A stretch of 64,000 bases of DNA, from assembly GCA_009881125.1 (NCBI GenBank), contig WXFH01000005.1, positions 1 through 64,000 on the forward strand. The letters run 5' to 3'. Made by a program: the position numbers and the translations under genes. The first letter of the stretch is position 1. Each line of letters opens with the position of its first letter. Below the pieces are notes generated by a model that worked only from the letters and a program-made list of their open reading frames with translations, was not told the origin of the DNA and did not search any database. The stretch is from Acidaminobacter sp. GTDB taxonomy: Bacteria; Bacillota_A; Clostridia; Peptostreptococcales; Acidaminobacteraceae. Shown here in pieces: positions 44,734-52,928 of the stretch.

Positions 44734-45108
44734 ATGAAAATTGCAGTCGCAAGTGACAACGGTATGGTGGCAGGGCATTTTGGCCATTGCGAGAATTTCA
44801 ATGTATTTCATGTTGAGGGCGAACAAGTGGTTAATCATGAGGTCGTGGCCAATCCAGGGCACAAGCCGGGATTCCTGCCGAACTTCCTGAACGACCTTGG
44901 CGTCAACGTCATCATTGCCGGCGGTATGGGCGGCGGTGCGGTCCAGATTTTCAATGAAAAAGGAATCGAGGTCGTTGTGGGAGTTCGCAATACTGCAAAA
45001 GAAGCGGCTGAGCTTTACCTGAAAGGCGAGCTCGAATCCACAGGCTCCATCTGCCACGAGCATCAGCATGCCCATGACCATGGCGAGCATGGGAATTGCG
45101 GGCATTAA
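44734..45108 (+). CDS. NifX/NifB-type cluster-binding domain protein, second copy
   Basis: 124 aa, paralogue of the 39725 product. It has MKIAVASDNGMVAGHFGHCE, the FLNDLGVNVIIAGGMGGGAV centre and a His-rich C-terminus (CHEHQHAHDHGEHGNCGH) that probably binds metal. GGTGGAGG lies before ATG 44734. The product likely holds a cluster made by the upstream scaffold and ATPases. A radical SAM gene follows 26 bp later. Confidence 0.87.
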   Translation: MKIAVASDNGMVAGHFGHCENFNVFHVEGEQVVNHEVVANPGHKPGFLPNFLNDLGVNVIIAGGMGGGAVQIFNEKGIEVVVGVRNTAKEAAELYLKGELESTGSICHEHQHAHDHGEHGNCGH

Positions 45109-45134
45109 GAGACTTAACCAAAGCGAGGTGCGTC

Positions 45135-46061
45135 ATGAAAACACCTGACTATGTCTATGGCCCGGTACCATCGAGACGGCTTGGATTGTCGCTGGGCGTC
45201 AGTCCAATTCCAAAGAAAACCTGCAATTACGCATGCGTGTACTGCCAGCTGGGCCGGACAGATTACATGACGAACACGAGGCAGAATTACTTCCCTGTAG
45301 AGGACATCCTGGATGAGGCGAAGGCTGTAATTGAAGGCGGTACTGCGTTTGACGTCATCACCATTGTGGGCGAAGGAGAGCCGACGCTCTATGCGGACCT
45401 GGGTAAATTGATTCGCGGGTTGAAGCGGTTGAGTGAGAAGCCGGTAGCGGTGATTACCAATGGGGCGCTGCTTTTTGACGTGGGGGTTCAAGCCGCACTG
45501 CTAGAAGCGGATTTAGTACTGCCCTCCCTTGACGCTGCGGATGAGGGTGTGTTTAAACGGATCAATCGGCCGCATGGGTCTTTGAAGTTCGATCAGGTGA
45601 TCGAAGGGCTGCGCGTGTTTTCTCAAAAATATAAAGGCCAGCTTTGGATTGAGATCATGCTCGTCAAAGGGATCAATGACGACGAGGATGCTCTTTCGGG
45701 GTTTAAGGCCTTGCTTGAGACGCTGCGTTATGACCGGCTCTACATCAACACCGTGGTGCGCCCGCCGGCTGAGCCGGAGGTGGAGGCGGTTGACCCCGAG
45801 GTCATGGGGCGGGCTGTCGACATTTTGGGCGGGCTGCCAATCGACCTGCTGGAATCGAATGGTTTTCACAGCGATATTGAAGATGATCGCGAGGCGGTGC
45901 TCAGCATCATCAAGCGTCATCCCATGAACCAGTTTGAAATTGAGGCATTTTTGGAGCGACGGGGCTGCGACGAGGTAAAAGATGTTCTGAACGCGCTGCG
46001 CCGGGATCCTCTGGTGGCAACGGTCCTATACAAGGGCTATGAGACCTTTAGGATGAAGTGA
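45135..46061 (+). CDS. radical SAM protein
   Basis: 308 aa. The cluster motif CNYACVYCQLG (CxxxCxxC, residues ~27-34) is preceded by YGPVPSRRLGLSLGV. The SAM-binding GEGEPTL follows, and the C-terminal ~60 residues form a winged-helix-like unit (HPMNQFEIEAFLERRG). Belongs to the group of radical SAM proteins found with NifX/Mrp-type genes; no reaction known. GAGGTG lies before ATG 45135. Followed by a hairpin and the hydrogenase operon. Confidence 0.88.
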   Translation: MKTPDYVYGPVPSRRLGLSLGVSPIPKKTCNYACVYCQLGRTDYMTNTRQNYFPVEDILDEAKAVIEGGTAFDVITIVGEGEPTLYADLGKLIRGLKRLSEKPVAVITNGALLFDVGVQAALLEADLVLPSLDAADEGVFKRINRPHGSLKFDQVIEGLRVFSQKYKGQLWIEIMLVKGINDDEDALSGFKALLETLRYDRLYINTVVRPPAEPEVEAVDPEVMGRAVDILGGLPIDLLESNGFHSDIEDDREAVLSIIKRHPMNQFEIEAFLERRGCDEVKDVLNALRRDPLVATVLYKGYETFRMK

Positions 46062-46079
46062 AATTCATATGCCCTCTTC

Positions 46080-46140
46080 AAGCCTCCTTTGTTTTAGTCA
46101 TGGTGAAGAGCCTCATGACTGGAAATAAGGGAGGCTTTTA
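46080..46140 (+). terminator. terminator after the metal-cluster gene run
   Basis: AAGCCTCC and GGAGGCTTT arms with inner AGTCATG / CATGACT pairing and a TTTT end. The rest of the gap to 46313 holds TTCATAATG twice (46211-46229) and a weak promoter-like TAGAAT at 46270. Confidence 0.8.
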
Positions 46141-46313
46141 TGTTGTCCGTTTTTCAAACCAGCAATCTTGCTATGGGAAAGGCATTAGGTGTATAATTAA
46201 CCTAATAAAGTTCATAATGTTCATAATGTAAATTGTGTAAACAGCATTTCGATTTCTCACTTCCAGGTTTAGAATAGACAGCTGCAATTTTTCAATGAAA
46301 GCGAGGGCATTTT

Positions 46314-46883
46314 ATGAACGCCTATGTGACGAACACATCCAATACACACCAAGGTTCAGACAGTCTGTACAAGCCTGCCCACACGACCATTCTTACGCCA
46401 GAGCTGATGGTTCAGATCGACAGCATCCTCGAGCGCTTCGCCAAGGATCCAACACGTCTCGTCGGCATGCTGCTCGACATTCAGGACATCACGCCAAAGC
46501 AGTACCTCCCAAAAGAAATAGGGGTTTATGTGGGTGAGAAACTCGACCTGCCCCTCAGCAGGGTCTACGATGTCATCTCATTTTACGAAGCGCTCTCGGA
46601 CGTGCCGCGGGCGGATATTGTCATTCAGTTTTGTGACAGCGTTGTGTGCAAGGTGGTGGGAAGCCGCAGGCTAAAAGAGGCCTTGGAGGGCATCCTGGAC
46701 ATAAAAACCGGAGAAACGACAAAGGATGGAAAATACCATCTTGAGGCAGCGCCTTGCTTTGGGGCCTGTGACATATCTCCGGCAATCCGGGTCAACGGCG
46801 TCGTCTACGGGCCGTTGAAAACGGAAGAGGACGTCAGAGACGCCCTGGCCCGCTATGAGAAAGGGGGCGGAGCGCGTGCCTAA
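46314..46883 (+). CDS. hydC: NADH-dependent [FeFe] hydrogenase, NuoE-like subunit
   Basis: 189 aa thioredoxin-like [2Fe-2S] subunit. The four cluster cysteines lie in FCDSVVCKVVGS and APCFGACDISP, with LPLSRVYDVISFYEAL ahead. It relays electrons between the NADH-binding HydB and hydrogenase HydA. The N-terminus MNAYVTNTSNTHQ is longer than usual. Start of a three-gene overlapping operon; its stop overlaps hydB. Confidence 0.92.
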   Translation: MNAYVTNTSNTHQGSDSLYKPAHTTILTPELMVQIDSILERFAKDPTRLVGMLLDIQDITPKQYLPKEIGVYVGEKLDLPLSRVYDVISFYEALSDVPRADIVIQFCDSVVCKVVGSRRLKEALEGILDIKTGETTKDGKYHLEAAPCFGACDISPAIRVNGVVYGPLKTEEDVRDALARYEKGGGARA

Positions 46884-48243
46884 TACGGTCAGTTTTATTA
46901 CAGCGCATTTTGACAAGTACAATACAGACGATCTTGCCAGCTGCCTTGCCATTGGCGGTTTTGGCGGGTTGAAGCGCGCCCTGGGTCTGACTCCGGCGGA
47001 GCTCATTCAAATCATCGCAGATTCCGGCATTCAGGGGCGTGGAGGAGCGGCCTACAGCACCGGAATCAAGTGGCGTCAAGCCGCGGAGGTCCCCGGAGAG
47101 GACAAGGTCGTCATCTGCAACGCGGATGAAGGTGAGCCCTGCACCTTCAAAGACAGGACCCTGATGGAAAAGGATCCCTTCAGGCTGCTGGAGGGCATGG
47201 CCATAGCAGGTTATGCGGTGGGCGCAAAACATGGCTATATCTATCTCAGGGAGGAATACCGCCATTTGAGGCCAAAGCTCCAAAAAGCCATAGACCAGGC
47301 AAGAACTAATCAGTGGTTAGGCAGCCACATCCAAGGCACAAACTTCAGCTTCGACATAACGCTCTATTCCGGCGCCGGGGCTTACGTCTGCGGCGAAGGC
47401 TCCACCCTTATTGAATCCATGGAGGGCAAAAGTGGGAGACCGCGGATCAAGCCTCCGTTTATAAAAGAATGCGGACTTTTTCAAAAGCCGACGCTGGTCA
47501 ACAATGTAGAAACGCTGTCGGCTGCCGCGGCGATTCTGGATTTTGGCGCTGAGGCGTTCAAAGCTTACGGCACAGAGAAATCACCGGGAACGAAGCTGAT
47601 CTCCCTGGCAGGTAATGTCAGGCGACCCGGCGCTTATGAGATCCCTTTTGGGATGACGCTGGAGACGATTATCGAAACCATCGGCGGAGGTTTGGAAGAA
47701 GGGCGGACACTCAGACTTGTACAATTAGGCGGGGCTTCGGGGCGAATAGCACCTGCCTCGCTGCTGGACACACCTTATACCTACGAGGACTTGGCCAAGG
47801 CCGGGCTCGACGTAGGCTCCGGCGGCATATTGGTGGTGGACGACCGCACTTCCGTGATTGAATTCCTTGAGTCCATCCAGGACTTTTTCATCCACGAAAG
47901 CTGCGGCAAATGCACGCCGTGCCGGGAAGGGAACCGGCAGATCGGGCGGATCATTGCCCGCTTTGCGGACGGCGCACCAAGGCCGGATGACCTGGAAACC
48001 GCTAAGCGCTTTGCGACCATTATGTCAAACTGCTCATTCTGCGGATTGGGCGAGACAGCTCAGAGCGCGCTGCTTTCGGCGATTCGGCATTTTCCTGAGG
48101 CGTTTGAGCTGGGCGCGTTCGGCGAGGGGGATGAGGCGGGTCTGAAGGCAAATGCAAATGTAAAGGCAAGTGCGGCTGGGGTGGCTGTGGGCGAAACCAT
48201 CGGCAAACACAGCTTTAAGGGCGAAAGGGGGGAGCGGGCATGA
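46876..48243 (+). CDS. hydB: NADH-dependent [FeFe] hydrogenase, NuoF-like flavin subunit
   Basis: 455 aa. FMN/NADH site GRGGAAYSTGIKW near residue 47, then NADEGEPCTFKDR and the [4Fe-4S] motif ESCGKCTPCREG with later NCSFCGLG. Electron-bifurcating HydB is usually longer (about 600 aa), with an N-terminal [2Fe-2S] domain and a C-terminal 2x[4Fe-4S] ferredoxin domain; both are missing here. That suggests a simpler NADH-linked enzyme (inference). GTG 46876 follows GGGGGCGGAG; ATG 46855 is the alternative. Motif copies in the C-terminal tail encode ETIGG and ETIGKH. Confidence 0.9.
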   Translation: MPNTVSFITAHFDKYNTDDLASCLAIGGFGGLKRALGLTPAELIQIIADSGIQGRGGAAYSTGIKWRQAAEVPGEDKVVICNADEGEPCTFKDRTLMEKDPFRLLEGMAIAGYAVGAKHGYIYLREEYRHLRPKLQKAIDQARTNQWLGSHIQGTNFSFDITLYSGAGAYVCGEGSTLIESMEGKSGRPRIKPPFIKECGLFQKPTLVNNVETLSAAAAILDFGAEAFKAYGTEKSPGTKLISLAGNVRRPGAYEIPFGMTLETIIETIGGGLEEGRTLRLVQLGGASGRIAPASLLDTPYTYEDLAKAGLDVGSGGILVVDDRTSVIEFLESIQDFFIHESCGKCTPCREGNRQIGRIIARFADGAPRPDDLETAKRFATIMSNCSFCGLGETAQSALLSAIRHFPEAFELGAFGEGDEAGLKANANVKASAAGVAVGETIGKHSFKGERGERA

Positions 48244-49979
48244 AGGACATTCAACTGACCATTGACCATAAGACGATCCAGGTGCCAGAGGGGACGACGG
48301 TGCTGGAAGCGGCGAAGAAGGTCGCGGTCAACATTCCGCACCTCTGCTACCATCCGGACCAGGAGATCAAGGCCAACTGCAGGATCTGCGTCGTTGAGGT
48401 CAAGGGCAGCCGGAAGCTGTCTGCCGCCTGCTCGACCCGGGTCTGGGAAGGTATGGAGGTTCTGACCAACACAAGGAAAGTCAGGGACATGCAGCGGGGG
48501 ATACTGGAGCTGATGCTGGCCAACCACAACCAGGACTGCCTGAAATGCCACCGCAACGGGAACTGCGAGCTGCAGGACCTTTGCGAGCGGTTTAACATTT
48601 CGCGCACTCACTTGGAGGACGCAGTCGACGCGCTGCCGCTGGACAATACCAATCCGTCCCTGGTCAGGGACTCCAGCAAATGCATCAAGTGCGGTCGCTG
48701 TGTGGAGGCTTGCCAGAACGTTCAGGAGGTTCACGTCCTGACCCATTCCCACCGATCCACCCGGTTCAACATTGCGCCGGCCTACGAAATGCCGCTGGAG
48801 GACACCCTATGCGTCTTCTGTGGCCAGTGCGCGGCGGTGTGCCCTACCGGCGCCATTGTGGAAAAGGATGACACGGACCTGGTCTGGGAAGCCATTGAGG
48901 ATCCTTCGAAACACGTCATTGTCCAGGTTGCCCCTGCGGTGCGCGTGGCCCTCGGGGACGCTTTTGGCCTGCCGAAGGGCGAAATTGTCACGGGCAAGAC
49001 CGTGGCGGCGCTGAGGCGCCTGGGCTTTGACCAGGTTTTCGATACCAATTTCACCGCAGACCTCACCATTATGGAGGAGTCCCATGAGCTGCTGTCAAGG
49101 CTGTCCCAACTCTCCAAAGGAGAAAAGCCCGTTTTGCCGATGGTCACCTCGTGTTCTCCCGGATGGATCAATTACATCGAAGGTGTTTACGATGACTTGT
49201 TAGACCATCTGTCCACCTGCAAATCGCCGCAGCAGATGTTTGGGGCGCTGTCGAAGACCTATTATGCGGAGCTGAAGGGGCTGGCGCCATCGGATATTTT
49301 CACGGTGTCTGTTATGCCCTGTACCGCGAAAAAATATGAGGCGGCCAGGCCTGAAATGACTTCCGGCGGTGTTCGTGAGGTGGACGCGGTTTTAACGACC
49401 CGGGAGCTGGCGCGCATGATTGGCTCTGCCGGCATTGAGTTTGCTGAGATCGAGGAGGAAACCTTCGATACGCCATTTGGCATTGGCTCCGGAGCCGGCG
49501 CGATCTTTGGTGCTACCGGTGGCGTAACGGAGGCCGCGCTTCGCACGGCTTATGAAGTCGTGACCGGGGAGGAATTGTTGAGCCTCGAGTTCAAAGAGGT
49601 CAGAGGTCTTGAGGGGATCAAGGAAGCGGAAGTTGCGATTGGGGATGAGGTTGTCCTCAGGGTTGCCGTCGCCAATGGTCTTTCCAATGCCAAGACGCTG
49701 ATGTTGCAGATTCGAAGGGGTGAGTCGCCTTATCACTTTATTGAGATTATGGCCTGTCCGGGCGGATGCCTGGGCGGCGGCGGACAGCCGATCCGCTCGA
49801 CCAACGATGTCAGGGAGAAGCGTATGGACGCCCTTTACAAGATTGATGAAGCACAGCCAATCCGCAAGTCCCACAAGAATCCGGATGTCCTGAAGCTTTA
49901 TGAAACCTGGCTGGGAGAGCCCCTGGGCCACAAGTCCCACGAGCTGCTGCACACCCATTATCACAGCAGGGGGAAGTAA
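48240..49979 (+). CDS. hydA: [FeFe] hydrogenase catalytic subunit
   Basis: 579 aa. N-terminal [2Fe-2S] domain (residues ~1-75, with CYHPDQEIKANCRICVVEV), then a His/Cys [4Fe-4S] site, two [4Fe-4S] clusters (CIKCGRCVEAC, CVFCGQCAAVC) and the H-cluster. H-cluster motifs are TSCSPGW (from ~303), MPCTAKKYEA and ACPGGCLGGGGQP, all intact. It makes or oxidises H2 in the cytoplasm. ATGA overlap with hydB. Motif copy 49136-49145 encodes LPMV just before the first H-cluster motif. Maturases HydEFG are not in the window. Confidence 0.95.
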   Translation: MKDIQLTIDHKTIQVPEGTTVLEAAKKVAVNIPHLCYHPDQEIKANCRICVVEVKGSRKLSAACSTRVWEGMEVLTNTRKVRDMQRGILELMLANHNQDCLKCHRNGNCELQDLCERFNISRTHLEDAVDALPLDNTNPSLVRDSSKCIKCGRCVEACQNVQEVHVLTHSHRSTRFNIAPAYEMPLEDTLCVFCGQCAAVCPTGAIVEKDDTDLVWEAIEDPSKHVIVQVAPAVRVALGDAFGLPKGEIVTGKTVAALRRLGFDQVFDTNFTADLTIMEESHELLSRLSQLSKGEKPVLPMVTSCSPGWINYIEGVYDDLLDHLSTCKSPQQMFGALSKTYYAELKGLAPSDIFTVSVMPCTAKKYEAARPEMTSGGVREVDAVLTTRELARMIGSAGIEFAEIEEETFDTPFGIGSGAGAIFGATGGVTEAALRTAYEVVTGEELLSLEFKEVRGLEGIKEAEVAIGDEVVLRVAVANGLSNAKTLMLQIRRGESPYHFIEIMACPGGCLGGGGQPIRSTNDVREKRMDALYKIDEAQPIRKSHKNPDVLKLYETWLGEPLGHKSHELLHTHYHSRGK

Positions 49980-49996
49980 TGTGGGGAGTTGAAGGT

Positions 49997-50060
49997 TGGT
50001 GACGCGGACAGGTTTTAATCTGGGGACGCGGACAGGTTTTGACTTGGGGCGGACGGTAAT
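49997..50060. repeat. two 24-bp-family units with GACGCGGACAGG cassettes
   Basis: GGTGACGCGGACAGG and GGGGACGCGGACAGG repeat at a 24-bp interval with TTTTAATCTG-type partners; a third, partial GGGGCGGAC follows. Confidence 0.75.
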
Positions 50061-50157
50061 GAAATTGTAATATTGATTTGCCTCCTCGCTGCGCCAGCAA
50101 CCCGGGTACGCGGTTACAGTCTGCACGTCTGTTAGTTTTGCGAATGATGTAATCCTC

Positions 50158-50190
50158 AGCAGCCCGGCGATTAATGCGGGCTGCTTTTTT
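50158..50190 (+). terminator. terminator downstream of hydA
   Basis: AGCAGCCCG / CGGGCTGCT stem, ten-base loop, six Ts. It lies 180 bp after hydA, beyond the repeat units; the stretch 50075-50157 before it matches nothing I know. Confidence 0.85.
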
Positions 50191-50253
50191 ACGGCCTCGC
50201 AATGGGTATAATTAACGTACGCTGAATAAAACTTGCGGAAGGAGGCTAATTGA

Positions 50254-50646
50254 ATGCAAGATGCTGAGACTACACCAACAACAAATGACATAGACGCGTT
50301 TTTCGCGGCGGATCCTTGTGTGCTGCCTCTTTATCAGGCGCTGGAACCCCTCCTTTATGCGCTGGGTGACGTAACGCGCAAGGTTCAAAAGACCCAAATC
50401 TCATTTTCCTCAGGCAAGAGCTTTGCCTACGTTTGGCTGCCAATCCACAAAGTCAAGGGACGTCCGGAGCACTATTTCATCCTGAGCTTAAGCCTGAACC
50501 ACCAAGTTGTGAGCCCGCGAATCGTTGAATCTGTAGAGCCCTACCCTGGCCGATGGATGCATCACCTCATCCTCTCCGCGCAGGAAGACCTGGATGAAGA
50601 GCTTCTGGATTGGTTGAGGGAAGCTTATAACTTTGGGATGCGATAA
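50254..50646 (+). CDS. DUF5655-like protein
   Basis: 130 aa. The pattern CVLPLYQALEPLL, KTQISFSSGKSFAYVWLPI, then PGRWMHHLIL with DEELLDWLREAY, matches DUF5655-type small proteins of unknown role. GGAGG lies before ATG 50254. Probably cytoplasmic, transcribed alone after the hydA terminator. Confidence 0.7.
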   Translation: MQDAETTPTTNDIDAFFAADPCVLPLYQALEPLLYALGDVTRKVQKTQISFSSGKSFAYVWLPIHKVKGRPEHYFILSLSLNHQVVSPRIVESVEPYPGRWMHHLILSAQEDLDEELLDWLREAYNFGMR

Positions 50647-50701
50647 CATATGGGGATCCTATTCCGTCGCAGAAGATCAAGGACTGTTGCTAGCATTCAA
50701 C

Positions 50702-50757
50702 TTGACAATTCGATTTTTTGTCCATATAATTAACAACGTTAATATTACATATTGTTG
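50702..50757 (+). promoter_or_regulatory. promoter of the TetR/FMN-binding operon with possible operator
   Basis: TTGACA (50702-50707), exact 17-bp spacer, TATAAT (50725-50730). Just after it, ACAAC and GTTGT flank a 16-bp AT-rich centre, a candidate autoregulatory site. Confidence 0.72.
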
Positions 50758-50822
50758 TTTACCTTCTGTTCGAATTTTTGAACGGCAGTGTAAATAATTG
50801 CCCGTGGAGGAGATGAAACCAC

Positions 50823-51425
50823 TTGCACCCTGAGGAACGTCAAGAAATCAAAAAGAAGCGCATGAAAAACTACTTCCTTGAAGCCGCGATTGCAGCCGTA
50901 AAAAATGAGGGGGCTGACCAGCTGACGGTCCGTAAAGTCGCTGATGCGGCAGGTTATTCTTATGCGACAATCTACAATTATTTCAAAGATCTAAATGCGT
51001 TATTGTGGGAGACGCGGCAGCTCATGATCCAGGAGCTCGTTGAAGCCGTTAAGTCAAAGATGTCATCACCGGTTAAAAATAAGGAAGATATCAAGAAAGT
51101 ATTTAAACTGTATATGGGTTACTTCTTTGAACATCCGGAGGTCTTTAGATTTTTCTATTTTTATCCTTTGACCAAACCTGATGTTGAATCCATTGGAGGC
51201 TCGGAAGATCAAAGTCATGATCCGGATTTTTCTTCTATGTGGTCGGAAACCTTTGGCGCTTTTGTTCAAAATGGCATTCTAAAACAGGAAGACGTTGAGA
51301 TTGTGGCAAAGCTGATGATCTATTCCGTACAGGGACTGCTGACACTGCGCTTTTCAAGCGCCGGGGATATGACAGAAGATCAAGCCTATCAAGATTTGGA
51401 GAAAATTGTGGATCATTTGTTGTAG
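50823..51425 (+). CDS. TetR/AcrR family transcriptional regulator
   Basis: 200 aa. Helix-turn-helix at residues ~10-58 with LTVRKVADAAGYSYATIYNY then FKDLNAL; the C-terminal part is divergent. It resembles the 10375 regulator in both the VADxAGY core and the FFxPxxx segment, so the two are probably paralogues. TTG 50823 with GGAGGAG ten bases upstream. Ends 14 bp before the FMN-binding gene, which it likely controls. Confidence 0.87.
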   Translation: MHPEERQEIKKKRMKNYFLEAAIAAVKNEGADQLTVRKVADAAGYSYATIYNYFKDLNALLWETRQLMIQELVEAVKSKMSSPVKNKEDIKKVFKLYMGYFFEHPEVFRFFYFYPLTKPDVESIGGSEDQSHDPDFSSMWSETFGAFVQNGILKQEDVEIVAKLMIYSVQGLLTLRFSSAGDMTEDQAYQDLEKIVDHLL

Positions 51426-51439
51426 AGGAGAGGGATGAA

Positions 51440-51844
51440 GTGTCTAAAAAGAAAAAACTGCTCATTGGGATTTTGATAGTGCTGGTGTTGATTTTCCTGG
51501 CTGCGCAGGTGGTTATGAAAAAAATTGAGAGCAATTTGAATGGGCTTATGGCGTTGGAACTGGCGGATATTGATCTGGATCAGACAAAGGATGGCGTCTT
51601 TACAGGCAGTCATTCTGCGCTTCCAGTGGAAGCCGAAGTTCAAGTTGAGCTTAAAAATCATAAAATTGTTTCGATTGAGTTGATCGAGCACAAGCACGGC
51701 CAGGGGGCAAATGCTGAAATTTTGCCTGAGATTGTTTTGCAGGCGCAATCTCTCGACGTCGATTTGGTAGTGGGCGCTTCTTACAGCAGCAAGGTGATTT
51801 TGAAGGCAATCGAAGACGCGCTGATGCAAGCAGTTGAGCAGTAA
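51440..51844 (+). CDS. membrane-anchored FMN-binding domain protein
   Basis: 134 aa. One N-terminal transmembrane anchor (LLIGILIVLVLIFLAAQVV) with the rest outside. The FMN_bind pattern is DGVFTGSHSALPVEAEVQV, IVSIELIEHKHGQG and the attachment region VVGASYSSKV, where the usual GAT/S-S threonine is SYS. Such domains carry covalent FMN in electron transfer. GTG 51440 after GAGAGGG. Co-transcribed with the TetR gene. Confidence 0.75.
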   Translation: MSKKKKLLIGILIVLVLIFLAAQVVMKKIESNLNGLMALELADIDLDQTKDGVFTGSHSALPVEAEVQVELKNHKIVSIELIEHKHGQGANAEILPEIVLQAQSLDVDLVVGASYSSKVILKAIEDALMQAVEQ

Positions 51845-51871
51845 ACAACAAATTGTAGTGAATTGTGTGAA

Positions 51872-51952
51872 GCTCTGGCACTGAGATGAACTGAGTGCCT
51901 GTCACTGAGTTGAACTCGGTGACAGGCACCAAACTGAACTCAGTGACAGAGC
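51872..51952. repeat. long hairpin made of 24-bp repeats
   Basis: Two units with GTGCCTGTCACT and GTGACAGGCACC cassettes face each other; outer arms GCTCTGGCACTGAG and CTCAGTGACAGAGC pair with one mismatch. The whole 81 bp can fold into one stem, closing at GAGTT-G-AACTC. It lies after the FMN-binding gene and may end its transcript. Confidence 0.8.
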
Positions 51953-52077
51953 TAAGGCGCAATAATTCCCATATTGTCACCATGCCTTAACTACCTTTTT
52001 CAATTCGATTATGGTAAACTTTGAAAGGTAAACTTTCTAGCTAAGCGCAAGCGCTTGAGAAATGGGGTTATGGCGTT

Positions 52078-52806
52078 ATGAATACCGTATTATTCGATTT
52101 GGACGGGACTTTGCTTCCCTTGGATCAGGATCAATTTCTGGAAACTTATTTTGGACTAATGGGCAAGATGATGGCATCCAGGGGCATAGAGCCTAAACCG
52201 CTTTTCAAAGCGATCTGGACCGGTACGGAAGCCATGGTCAGAAACGACGGTCTCATGACCAATGAGGAAAAGTTCTGGCGTGTGTTCGACAACGTCTACG
52301 AGGGTGATGCCAATGCCCTGAGACCTCTGCTTGAAGAATTTTATATGACGGAATTCGATAAAGCTAAAGTAGTCGCCAGCCAAAATCCCTTGGCCCGCGA
52401 ATGCGTCGACCTGCTAAAGCGCAAAGGCTATACCCTGGCTCTGACCACCAATCCGCTTTTTCCTGCCATAGCGACGCATTTTAGAATTCAGTGGGCGGGT
52501 TTAAAACCAGAGGACTTTTCGCTGGTGACCACCTACGAGAATTGCAGCCATTGTAAGCCAAACCTGGATTATTACAGAGACGTCTTAAAGGCCCTCAAAA
52601 AAGAGCCGCAAGAATGCCTGATGGTTGGCAATGATGCCAAAGAAGACCTGTGCGTTGCGGATCTGGGTATGGACACCTTCCTGTTGACGGATCACCTGAT
52701 TCACAAAGGGGAGGAAGATCTGTCCCATCACAGACAGGGCAACTTCGAAACTTTAAAGACATGGATTGAAGAATTGCCGGACTTGACAGCAAAATCGACA
52801 CGGTAA
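52078..52806 (+). CDS. HAD family hydrolase
   Basis: 242 aa. Motif I LFDLDGTLLP at residues 4-13, motif II TTNPLFPAIAT, motif III KPNLDYYRDVL and motif IV VGNDAKEDLCVADLGM. Cytoplasmic phosphatase or phosphomutase-like enzyme of unknown substrate; the cap domain is of the helical type. ATG 52078 follows GGGGTTATGG; AGCGCAAGCGCT just upstream is a short inverted repeat. Convergent with etfA across a shared terminator. Confidence 0.9.
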   Translation: MNTVLFDLDGTLLPLDQDQFLETYFGLMGKMMASRGIEPKPLFKAIWTGTEAMVRNDGLMTNEEKFWRVFDNVYEGDANALRPLLEEFYMTEFDKAKVVASQNPLARECVDLLKRKGYTLALTTNPLFPAIATHFRIQWAGLKPEDFSLVTTYENCSHCKPNLDYYRDVLKALKKEPQECLMVGNDAKEDLCVADLGMDTFLLTDHLIHKGEEDLSHHRQGNFETLKTWIEELPDLTAKSTR

Positions 52807-52825
52807 GTTGGGTGACACTAAAATA

Positions 52826-52880
52826 AAAAGGCGTCAGGAAAATGGTTTGCTGAAAACCGTTTTCCTGACGCCTTACCTTT
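52826..52880. terminator. bidirectional terminator between the HAD gene and etfA
   Basis: AAGGCGTCAGGAAAA and TTTTCCTGACGCCTT form a 15-bp stem, with an inner GGTTT/AAACC pair. A and T runs on both sides. Confidence 0.92.
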
Positions 52881-52928
52881 TAATCCGTACTGCTTATGTC
52901 CTAATGCTAACGCCCATCGGCTTATGCC

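Noticed and set aside
46211..46250. Rex box before hydCBA
   Set aside because: TTGTGTAAACAG resembles half a site but the second half is absent.
50075..50190. Structured RNA (riboswitch or tRNA) before the DUF5655 gene
   Set aside because: Only the terminal hairpin is convincing; the preceding sequence has no cloverleaf or known riboswitch core.
52043..52058. CcpA-like operator AGCGCAAGCGCT before the HAD gene
   Set aside because: Only a short inverted repeat. It does not fit the cre consensus well and is not placed against a clear promoter.
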